From Candidatus Gastranaerophilales bacterium (lineage in GTDB: Bacteria > Cyanobacteriota > Vampirovibrionia > Gastranaerophilales > Gastranaerophilaceae), in the NCBI GenBank assembly GCA_944326605.1, contig CALVEM010000010.1, positions 1-64,000 on the forward strand: a stretch of 64,000 nucleotides of DNA, written 5' to 3'. Below the pieces are notes generated by a model that made no database searches, was not told the DNA's origin, and worked only from the letters and a program-made list of their open reading frames with translations. Shown here piece by piece: positions 57,673-64,000 of the stretch (position 1 is its first letter; every line of letters begins with the position of its first letter). The position numbers and the translations under genes are program-made.

Positions 57673-58301
57673 CGAATAAAATTAGTCATAATTTTATCTT
57701 CTGTTTGAGGATGATTTATTCCGGCATTTTTGCCTGCTTCTATACATTTAAGAAGCCATGCCATATTTTGCCCGAGTACTCTCATAATCTGCATACCTTC
57801 CAGATCCTGCTCAGCTTGAGCCGGAGAATTTTGAGCACCGTGCGTCATACACCAGTAATTTGACGAAACAACAGGCATCTGATTAATCGTAAAATGTTTT
57901 GTAATCGCATCAAGCGAGGCAGTTGTTCCGGCACGTCTTGCGGAAACTACAGCAGCAGCCGGTTTAAAAGCAAGTGCACTGCTTCCTGCATAAAACAATC
58001 TGTCCATAAAAGATAAAAGTCTTCCGCTCGGATGAGCATAATAAACAGGCGAACCAAAAATAAACCCGTCAGCTTTTTTTGCTTTTTTTATAACTTCATT
58101 TACAATATCATCTGTAAATACACATTCCCCGCCGTTCTTGCGACAAGTTCCACATCCAATACAATCACGTATTGCATTTTTCCCTACCTGAATTATTTCA
58201 GTTTCAATTCCGTTTGCTTCAAGAGAAAAAGCAGACTCTTTTAATGCTCTGAAAGTACATCCATGTTCATTTGAACTTCCGTTAAATAACAAAACTTTCA
58301 T
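57669..58301 (-). CDS. Flavodoxin-family NADPH-dependent FMN reductase-like protein
   Basis: 210 aa. The flavin phosphate loop is LLFNGSSNEHGCTFRAL, followed by CIGCGTCRKNGGECV, a CxxCxxC-N5-C-type segment as in iron-sulfur flavoproteins, and FIFGSPVYYAHPSG. It probably transfers electrons or reduces quinones/nitro compounds, and may bind a 4Fe-4S cluster. AGGGGG lies upstream of the ATG. It overlaps the P-type ATPase gene tail to tail by 4 nt. Confidence 0.88.
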   Translation of the reverse strand: MKVLLFNGSSNEHGCTFRALKESAFSLEANGIETEIIQVGKNAIRDCIGCGTCRKNGGECVFTDDIVNEVIKKAKKADGFIFGSPVYYAHPSGRLLSFMDRLFYAGSSALAFKPAAAVVSARRAGTTASLDAITKHFTINQMPVVSSNYWCMTHGAQNSPAQAEQDLEGMQIMRVLGQNMAWLLKCIEAGKNAGINHPQTEDKIMTNFIR

Positions 58302-58477
58302 AAAAAATACCCCCTTTTTAAATTATAAGCCTATAATATCATGAATAATAATTTATAGCTGCTGCCGGTATATTTTTTTATTGTTAACAAATGTAACAAA
58401 ATAATCATTTATTGAAATCAGACTATTTTTAAATTGTTTATATAAGTAAGAGAACTAAAATAAGAGAGGCGAGAGCG

Positions 58478-58867
58478 ATGGCTATTTCAAACATTCATGA
58501 AACATTGTTACTGTACACAAAACAAAAATCTATGATTAATGACAAATTGTCTTCGGTTATGATGGATATGCTTAATTCCACAAAGCAGACTGCAGAAAAT
58601 CAGGCAAAATATAACGATCAAATTAATGATATTTATTACACCTACTATGAAGATGATCCTGAAACTTATGAATTGTTGACAGAACGCTGCGAACAGGAAC
58701 ATGAACTGGAACTTGCAAACATAAATTCCTGGGAACAAGAATTAGAGCTTGAAAAAAATAATCTGGAAACCCAGTTGAATGAGATTAATACATACGAAAG
58801 CTCCTGGACCAAACTCCTTCAAACAAACGTCAAAAACGACTTTTCGTACGGCGGTGCACAACAATAA
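58478..58867 (+). CDS. Small helical protein, lineage-specific, unknown
   Basis: 129 aa. It is almost entirely helical and acidic, with coiled-coil stretches (LLLYTKQKSMINDKLSSVMMDMLN; WEQELELEKNNLETQLNEIN) around a short turn with DDPETYELL. No signal peptide or membrane helix. It may be secreted without a signal, as many small coiled-coil proteins are; that is speculation. GAGAGGCGAGAG precedes the ATG and a hairpin terminator follows. Confidence 0.7.
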   Translation: MAISNIHETLLLYTKQKSMINDKLSSVMMDMLNSTKQTAENQAKYNDQINDIYYTYYEDDPETYELLTERCEQEHELELANINSWEQELELEKNNLETQLNEINTYESSWTKLLQTNVKNDFSYGGAQQ

Positions 58868-58890
58868 TAATAAAATAAAAGATATTTTTC

Positions 58891-58918
58891 AAAAAGGCAG
58901 TTTTGATACTGCTTTTTT
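58891..58918 (+). terminator. Terminator of the 129-aa gene
   Basis: AAAAAGGCAGT / ACTGCTTTTTT with one G-T pair and a 6-nt loop. It directly precedes the next promoter. Confidence 0.85.
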
Positions 58919-58922
58919 GTTG

Positions 58923-58928
58923 TATTAT
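58923..58928 (+). promoter_or_regulatory. -10 box of predicted leaderless transcript
   Basis: TATTAT ends 6 nt before the ATG at 58935, only 5 nt after the upstream terminator. Confidence 0.5.
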
Positions 58929-58934
58929 AAAATT

Positions 58935-59927
58935 ATGCTGCCAAACGGAGAAAAATTAGGTGCATTTATCGTCCCGACAGGTATCGGAGCATCAATCGGC
59001 GGATATGCCGGGGATGCAAGCCCTTATGCAAGAGAATTTACAAAAGTATCAAAACTCATTGTTAATCCCAATGTCGTTAATGCCGGCTGCTTTTCAGGAA
59101 TTACCGATAATATGCTCTATGTTGAAGGGTATTCACTGGATGAATTTTTTAAAGGTAATATAAATTTGTCTCCCTCGCAGTATAATAAAATCGGAGTTGT
59201 TTTTGACAAGGCAATACCTGATGACGTATTAAATGTTCATATAAATACTATTAATGCGGTAAAGGCCGTTTACGGAATTGATATAGCGGGTTATGAATTA
59301 ACAGAGGATGATGTAGGAGTTGAATTTACACTTGAAGACAACGGTATTTCTACAGGGTTAGTCAAAAATATTGAAACCTTAAAATCAGCCTGTCTGAAAC
59401 TTTTACAAAAAGGCTGTAATGCTCTTGCTCTTGTTTGTATGTTTGAAGATCCTGAAGATGACAATCCTGATTATGCAAATGGTATAGGAACAGATCCTGT
59501 TGGCGGTGTTGAAGCGATATTGTCACATTATATTTCAAAAGAATTAAATGTTCCCTGTGCACATTCACCTGCTTTTGCTGATTATCAGATATATTCGGAT
59601 TTGATAGACGGAAGAGCAGCTTCTGAATATATTACGCCTACATTCTTGCCGTGTATTTTAATCGGTCTGAATAATGCACCGCAACTTGTTAAAACCGGCG
59701 GTATAACCATTGATAATCTCGATTATCTTGTTATGCCTTATAACTCTCTCGGTTCAATTCCTGTTTTTGAATGTTTCAAACGCGGAATAAAAGTTTTTGC
59801 AGTAAAGGAAAATGTTACGGTATTAAATGTAACGCCTGATAAAATAAGTAATAAAATTATAGAAGTTCCTGATTATAAAACATGTTTAAATTATATTAAA
59901 GATTTACAATTTCAGGAAGCTCATTAA
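58935..59927 (+). CDS. DUF3326 family protein
   Basis: 330 aa from MLPNGEKLGAFIVPTGIGASIGGYAGDASP; the in-frame codon at 58779 lies inside the preceding gene. The VPTGIGASIGGYAGDA, PNVVNAG, YVEGYSLDEF, SPAFADY and VMPYNSLGSIPVFECFKRGIKVFAVKENVTVLNV segments match what I know of DUF3326, a family found in cyanobacteria and plastids with no known activity. Predicted leaderless. It overlaps the convergent murI by 32 nt. Confidence 0.85.
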   Translation: MLPNGEKLGAFIVPTGIGASIGGYAGDASPYAREFTKVSKLIVNPNVVNAGCFSGITDNMLYVEGYSLDEFFKGNINLSPSQYNKIGVVFDKAIPDDVLNVHINTINAVKAVYGIDIAGYELTEDDVGVEFTLEDNGISTGLVKNIETLKSACLKLLQKGCNALALVCMFEDPEDDNPDYANGIGTDPVGGVEAILSHYISKELNVPCAHSPAFADYQIYSDLIDGRAASEYITPTFLPCILIGLNNAPQLVKTGGITIDNLDYLVMPYNSLGSIPVFECFKRGIKVFAVKENVTVLNVTPDKISNKIIEVPDYKTCLNYIKDLQFQEAH

Positions 59928-60680
59928 GCTTGTAAAATAAGTCTGATGCAGCTTTAAAATTCTCAGGGTTTGAGCTGACATAAAATTTTTCGTACTCATA
60001 TTTGTTATTGAGCAAACCTGCTCTGGTCAAATCATCCTTGATATTTTGCGCAAAATATATTGCAGGGTCAATAAAAATTTCTTCCGGCATAAATTTTTTC
60101 AAAACACTCTTCAAATAAGGATAATGAGTACAGGCAAGTACAATTTTATCAGGTGCAAAATTCTTCATTATGTCTAGAATTTCTTCAACCTGCATAATAC
60201 TTTGCGGCTGAGTAATTCGGTGTTCTTCCACTATTCGAACCCAATTGGGAGCTGCTAATTCAAAAACCTGCATATTGTTATTATATTTTGCAATTTCTTT
60301 AGCATAGGCATGAGAATTGATTGTCGCAGGAGTTGCAATTATTCCTAAACGATTTACCCCCTTTATCCCCGCCAGAGTTGAGCAGACTGACTGAATAATA
60401 GGATAAATTTTAAAATCGTAATTATCTTTTAATTTTTCATATGTTATGGCTGATGTTGTATTGCAAGCCATTACAACTGCTTTTGCATTTTTACTTTCAA
60501 AAAATTTAAAAATTTTATCGGCAAATATTAATAGCTGTTCTTCGGTCTTTTCACCGTACGGCATATTTTTTGTATCGCCGAAATACAAATAATTTTCATC
60601 AGGCATAAGCCTTTTAACTTTTTCAAATACAGTCAATCCGCCGACACCCGAATCAAAAAATGCTATTGGTCTTTTATCAT
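59896..60680 (-). CDS. murI: Glutamate racemase, apparently frameshifted near its start
   Basis: About 260 aa if the frame is repaired. The main frame contains FFDSGVGGLTVFEKVKRL (catalytic Asp loop), YFGDTKNMPYG, the Cys in VMACNTTSA and the second Cys in LACTHYPYL. It makes D-Glu for peptidoglycan. The ATG at 60680 overlaps the amidase stop (ATGA), but its frame stops after five codons. One added A in the AAAA run at 60672-60675 would give MIKRPIAFFDSGVGG, the expected N-terminus. The main frame itself has no ATG, GTG or TTG upstream of this block. Either a sequencing/assembly error, a real frameshift, or an unusual start codon. Confidence 0.88.
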
Positions 60681-62530
60681 TTATATTGCTTAAAATAGTT
60701 TTGTACTCCGTCTGCTATTGCTTTAGCTGTAGCCTGTTTACGTTTTTCCCCTGTCAGCTGGCTTCTCTCGCTGCTGTTGGATATAAAACCTATTTCGACT
60801 AAAATCGCAGGGGATGTTGTATGATTTATAACATAAAATTTCGATTTAAACAATCCGCGGTTAGGAGATTGAACAGCACTTGCAAGTGATGAATGCACGG
60901 TTTGTGCAAGTGCTATACTTTCCTGATGATAATAATGTGTTTCAACTCCTGTTATTTCCGGTCTGACGCTTGAATTTACGTGAATACTTACAAATATATC
61001 AGGCTGATAATTTTCACTTATTGAAACTCTGTCCTGCAAAGAAACATAAGTGTCGTCATCCCGTGTCATCATAACACTATAACCTTTCTGCTTAAGCAGC
61101 TTTTCAATACGTTTTGCCACATCCAGCGTAATATCTTTTTCATTAATTCCTCCGCCTATGGCACCGACATCCTTGCCGCCATGTCCTGCATCTATTACAA
61201 CTTTCTTTGTCGCCTGATCGGTCGGAACAATCGGATTTAAAATAATTGAAGGAATTAGACTTTCCGCTTTTTTCTTTGATTCTTTTATTTTAACCTTTAA
61301 ACTTCTGCCATCAGCACCTAGATACGAACTAACCACAGCATCCTGTTCTATGGGAATAGTCAATTTTAAACCTATTTTCGGCATCAAATCAATATGGGCA
61401 TCTTCAAAAATGGTGTCCTTGTATGCTGTTTTAAAATTAACATCATTATATTTTGAAACATTATACAGGTAGAATATAATTTTGTCATTATATCTGTCAA
61501 GACCGTGTACCACCGGAGAATCAAATTTTAAAATCATAGATTCTGTCAAAGAATCAATTTTTTCTTTATTATAAGCTATTGCATTACTTGATGTGTTATA
61601 CAAAGTTGAATTATTTATTTTTTGATAATTCGCAATAATTAAAGATTGGTTGTCGCTTGAATATATAGGAATATAATCTTTTACTGCATCTGTCGTGATA
61701 ACAATTCTTGCTTTATTAACGGAAAATTGCCCGACTTTAACAGTTTCCGTTTCACTTATTCTGTATTCTTTATTCCTAATTTTCATATCAACAAGAGTAT
61801 TCGGAAGGTCATAAATAATTCTTGTCGGATTAGAAAGAATCATAGGTCTTTCCAGTGTTACCGAGCCAAAACCGTTTAACAATACCATATTCGGTTTAGG
61901 TGTAATATTATTCAAATAGTATTTTGTATTGAGTTTGAGCTCTTTTCTCTCAAAAAGCTGTTCAGCCTGCTCGTTAAAAGCTTCCTGAATCTGTCCTACA
62001 ATATTATCCCCTGATTGTTCAACAGGCATTGTAATAGTCATATATTCATAAAAGTCACTGGAGGATGAATGCTCATCTCTAAATGTATTATGAAAATATT
62101 CATTATCACACATTTCATCATTTTTAAGTTTTATTATTATATTATTTTTTAGCCTTAAAACATTTATATTATCAGGATTAAACCCGTTTTCATAATATAA
62201 AACCACCCTGACCGAATTCGGAGAGGTTGAAAACTGATTGATTTTGACCTCCTTAATAGGACCTGTTTTAAATCTCCAATCCTGTTTTGGAAAAGTTATT
62301 ATAGACGAGTCAATATCAAAATAAACTCTTGACGGATTTTGCATTTTAACAAGTTTAATATTCTGCATAACATTCCCCGATACAGTATCCTGTCCGGATA
62401 ATACTATAATAGAATTAGAAGTATCAAAATTCGCATCCGTAAACTTATACAACTGCTCTGCATAAGCTCTCTGAACAAAGGTAAATATAGCAATTAAAAA
62501 TATTGATAATAATATAAAAAATTTTTTCAT
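60677..62530 (-). CDS. N-acetylmuramoyl-L-alanine amidase with AMIN domains
   Basis: 617 aa from the ATG at 62530, just before the signal peptide KKFFILLSIFLIAIFTFVQRAYA; earlier in-frame starts lie upstream of the promoter. AMIN-like beta domains occupy about 30-400 (septum/peptidoglycan targeting). The C-terminal Amidase_3 domain follows: VIDAGHGGKDVGAIGG, NEKDITLDVAKRIEKLL, SIHVNSSV, and the glutamate in LVEIGFISN. It cleaves septal peptidoglycan. A perfect palindrome overlaps its promoter, and murI follows with an ATGA overlap. Confidence 0.92.
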   Translation of the reverse strand: MKKFFILLSIFLIAIFTFVQRAYAEQLYKFTDANFDTSNSIIVLSGQDTVSGNVMQNIKLVKMQNPSRVYFDIDSSIITFPKQDWRFKTGPIKEVKINQFSTSPNSVRVVLYYENGFNPDNINVLRLKNNIIIKLKNDEMCDNEYFHNTFRDEHSSSSDFYEYMTITMPVEQSGDNIVGQIQEAFNEQAEQLFERKELKLNTKYYLNNITPKPNMVLLNGFGSVTLERPMILSNPTRIIYDLPNTLVDMKIRNKEYRISETETVKVGQFSVNKARIVITTDAVKDYIPIYSSDNQSLIIANYQKINNSTLYNTSSNAIAYNKEKIDSLTESMILKFDSPVVHGLDRYNDKIIFYLYNVSKYNDVNFKTAYKDTIFEDAHIDLMPKIGLKLTIPIEQDAVVSSYLGADGRSLKVKIKESKKKAESLIPSIILNPIVPTDQATKKVVIDAGHGGKDVGAIGGGINEKDITLDVAKRIEKLLKQKGYSVMMTRDDDTYVSLQDRVSISENYQPDIFVSIHVNSSVRPEITGVETHYYHQESIALAQTVHSSLASAVQSPNRGLFKSKFYVINHTTSPAILVEIGFISNSSERSQLTGEKRKQATAKAIADGVQNYFKQYK

Positions 62531-62535
62531 AAATC

Positions 62536-62570
62536 TAATCTCACTCATTATTATATAACGAGTGAGATTA
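62536..62570. promoter_or_regulatory. Perfect 11-bp palindrome around the amidase -10
   Basis: TAATCTCACTC and GAGTGAGATTA separated by 13 nt. The minus-strand TATAAT (62550-62555) lies in the centre. It can act as an operator; as RNA it would form a hairpin in the leader of any longer transcript. Confidence 0.6.
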
Positions 62571-62589
62571 GCTATCAAATTGTAACAAT

Positions 62590-62790
62590 TTATTCATCGA
62601 GCATGTGGCAGGTAATTGCAATGTAAACAGCATTAGTCCTGTTTTTTGCCTCAAGTTTCCGGATAATAGAGCTTATATGAGCCTTGACAGTGTGCCTGCT
62701 TACAAAAATAATTTTGCTGATCTGTGAATAACCATAGCCTTGTGTAATAAGTTTCATAATAGTTTTTTCTCTTTGTGTTAATTTTTCCAT
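62590..62790 (-). CDS. Stand-alone LuxR/GerE-type HTH protein
   Basis: 66 aa. MEKLTQREKTIMKLITQGYGYSQISKIIFVSRHTVKAHISSIIRKLEAKNRTNAVYIAI is a complete LuxR HTH, with no receiver domain. It resembles the output domain of the response regulator at 33.6 kb. The ATG at 62790 has AGAGGT 6 nt upstream, preferred over 62805. It lies just upstream of the amidase gene, whose promoter bears a palindrome, so it is a candidate regulator of that gene. Confidence 0.88.
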   Translation of the reverse strand: MEKLTQREKTIMKLITQGYGYSQISKIIFVSRHTVKAHISSIIRKLEAKNRTNAVYIAITCHMLDE

Positions 62791-62874
62791 ATTTATACCT
62801 CTCATTCAGAGGATAACATATTTAATTTTTAATACATTAATTTTATTGCCGTTTTTAAAAAATTTTTAAAAAAC

Positions 62875-62902
62875 TTGAAAAAAAATCTTTTTTTGCTAAT
62901 AT
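62875..62902 (+). promoter_or_regulatory. Promoter of the tRNA gene
   Basis: TTGAAA, a 16-nt spacer and an extended TGC-TAATAT. The predicted start is about 20 nt before the tRNA. Confidence 0.55.
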
Positions 62903-62925
62903 ATAAGTTGCCAATAATTATTTAA

Positions 62926-62999
<74 letters not shown>

Positions 63000-63008
63000 A
63001 GGTTTAGA

Positions 63009-63048
63009 AAGTAAGTGTTTCAAAATGACTTGAAACACTTACTTTTTT
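63009..63048 (+). terminator. Terminator of tRNA-Arg
   Basis: A 14-bp perfect stem AAGTAAGTGTTTCA / TGAAACACTTACTT with an 8-nt loop, followed by TTTT. Confidence 0.92.
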
Positions 63049-63087
63049 AGATTTTAAAACGCATTTATTACTGAAAAGCATTAAACG

Positions 63088-63113
63088 TATGCAATATAAG
63101 TATTTGATATTTT
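63088..63113 (+). promoter_or_regulatory. Promoter element shared with the alcohol dehydrogenase
   Basis: TATG, C, then AATATAAGTATTTG, A and TATTTT. 24 of 26 positions match 43570-43595. Confidence 0.6.
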
Positions 63114-63173
63114 GTTAACTGTAATAAATAATTATGTGTGTGAAAAAATGTAATTACTACATTGAGGAGAAAA

Positions 63174-64000
63174 ATGTTAAAAAAGATATTAATTTTAAGT
63201 ATTGCATTTATGTTATTACAAATAAACTTTGGATTTGCAAAAACAATAACTCAAGGAGATAATAATATGACAAGAATAGATGTTTGTAAAAAGAATTATA
63301 AAAAATTATTTAGAGGTGAAGCCCTCAGCCAAGTAGGCGACGACCCGGAAATGCTTGCAATTCTTCAAAAATATATTTTTGGAGAAGTTTTCAGGGTCGG
63401 AGAACTTGATATGAAAACAAGAGAGATGATAACAGTGACCTCTCTTGCTGTTCAGCAGACTTTGCCGCAGCTTAAGGCGCATATTAATGCGGCATTGAAT
63501 GTTGGCGTTACCCCTGTTGAACTTAGAGAAGCAATATATCAGTGTGCTCCTTTTATAGGATTTCCGAAAACATTAAACGCTTTGACAGTGCTTAATGAAG
63601 TATTTAAAGAAAGAGGAATTACAACACCGTTAAAATCAACGGCAACAACAGAAGAGAATGACAGATATGCTAAAGGTGAGGCAATTCAGCAGCCTCTTTA
63701 TGGCAATGAAATACAAGAAAATATGAAAGGGCTTCCACAGGATATGGGCGCTGATGTTTCAAGATTTTTAACAGAAGTTTGTTTCGGTGATTTTTACACA
63801 AGAGAAGGGTTAGATTTGAAAACACGGGAACTGTTGGTTATAAGTATTCTTGTAACAACAGGAGATACTTCTGTTTTAAAAAGTCATATAAAAGGGAATT
63901 TAAAAGCTGGAAATTCTAAAGAAACAATAACTGCCGCAATTATTCAATGCCTGCCCTATGTAGGGTTTCCGAATACTCTGGCTGCACTAAAAACAGCAAA
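63174..64000 (+). CDS. Two-domain carboxymuconolactone decarboxylase-family protein, 3' end outside window
   Basis: At least 275 aa, running off the window. A signal peptide MLKKILILSIAFMLLQINFGFA precedes two AhpD/CMD-type helical domains (DMKTREMITVTSLAVQQTLPQLKAHINAALNVGVTPVELREAIYQ; LDLKTRELLVISILVTTGDTSVLKSHIKGNLKAGNSKETITAAIIQ). The CxxC of peroxidase members is absent. GAGGAG precedes the ATG at 63174. A second ATG at 63267, after the signal sequence, has its own AAGGAG at the right distance, so a cytosolic form is possible. The promoter resembles that of the alcohol dehydrogenase. Confidence 0.9.
   Translation, partial: MLKKILILSIAFMLLQINFGFAKTITQGDNNMTRIDVCKKNYKKLFRGEALSQVGDDPEMLAILQKYIFGEVFRVGELDMKTREMITVTSLAVQQTLPQLKAHINAALNVGVTPVELREAIYQCAPFIGFPKTLNALTVLNEVFKERGITTPLKSTATTEENDRYAKGEAIQQPLYGNEIQENMKGLPQDMGADVSRFLTEVCFGDFYTREGLDLKTRELLVISILVTTGDTSVLKSHIKGNLKAGNSKETITAAIIQCLPYVGFPNTLAALKTA

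Overview
The window looks like chromosome from a low-GC, non-photosynthetic relative of the cyanobacteria, most likely a gut Gastranaerophilales (Melainabacteria/Vampirovibrionia) type genome. This is inferred from a DUF3326 protein of the kind found in cyanobacteria, AT-rich coding sequence, several lineage-restricted hypothetical proteins (a pair with N-terminal FTGK/FTSK motifs, an S74-domain protein, a prepilin-like protein), and the absence of any photosynthesis gene. No database search was possible, so the taxonomy is provisional.

Layout. 1-8.9 kb: tail of an S74 chaperone-domain protein, yajQ, rpmI-rplT with a clear promoter and a leader hairpin, then a minus-strand cell-wall and division operon murC-murB-ddl-ftsQ-nadE. 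9-15.7 kb: leuS, a signal-peptide protein, lspA, an RluD-type pseudouridine synthase, a LapA-like protein, and a cluster of small YtxH/DUF948 membrane proteins. 15.8-22.2 kb: murT (no gatD beside it), pdxJ, a zinc-finger-like protein, rex, coaX, sdaAB-sdaAA. 22.3-23.3 kb: a 46-residue gene and a repeat-rich gap with a 200-bp tandem duplication. 23.3-33.4 kb: surE, SPOR protein, DUF366 gene, queC, HEAT protein, a prepilin-like gene with a repeat-built N-terminus, two lineage-specific membrane proteins, nadB-nadC. 33.6-45.7 kb: response regulator, SulP transporter, ankyrin and LEA-like proteins, flippase, pckA, a guanidine-I riboswitch with its Gdx/SugE exporter, and a LysR regulator divergent from an iron alcohol dehydrogenase and a hydrolase. 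45.7-64 kb: DUF1893-DUF362 protein, glycosyltransferases, acetyltransferase, SGNH hydrolase, TspO, AsmA-like protein, WG-repeat lipoprotein, ArsR/SmtB regulator divergent from a metal P-type ATPase, flavoprotein, DUF3326 protein, murI (apparently frameshifted), AMIN-amidase, a stand-alone LuxR HTH, tRNA-Arg(ACG) and a two-domain carboxymuconolactone-decarboxylase-family protein cut by the window end.

Four themes cross the window. (1) At least seven genes have a TATAAT/TATTAT box ending exactly 6 nt before the ATG and no Shine-Dalgarno sequence, as expected of leaderless transcripts. (2) A short dispersed palindrome (arms GATCCTGAA/TTCAGGATGAC) occurs eight times, twice inside coding frames (the S74 protein and LeuS); LeuS carries a second repeat type as well, and a prepilin gene has absorbed several. 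(3) Convergent genes commonly abut or overlap at their 3' ends, or share one bidirectional terminator. (4) The alcohol dehydrogenase and the distant CMD-family gene share a nearly identical 26-nt promoter element, suggesting one LysR-controlled regulon. The genes are mostly housekeeping (peptidoglycan precursors, NAD, B6, CoA, serine catabolism) plus guanidine and metal export; I see no prophage, CRISPR or insertion sequence.
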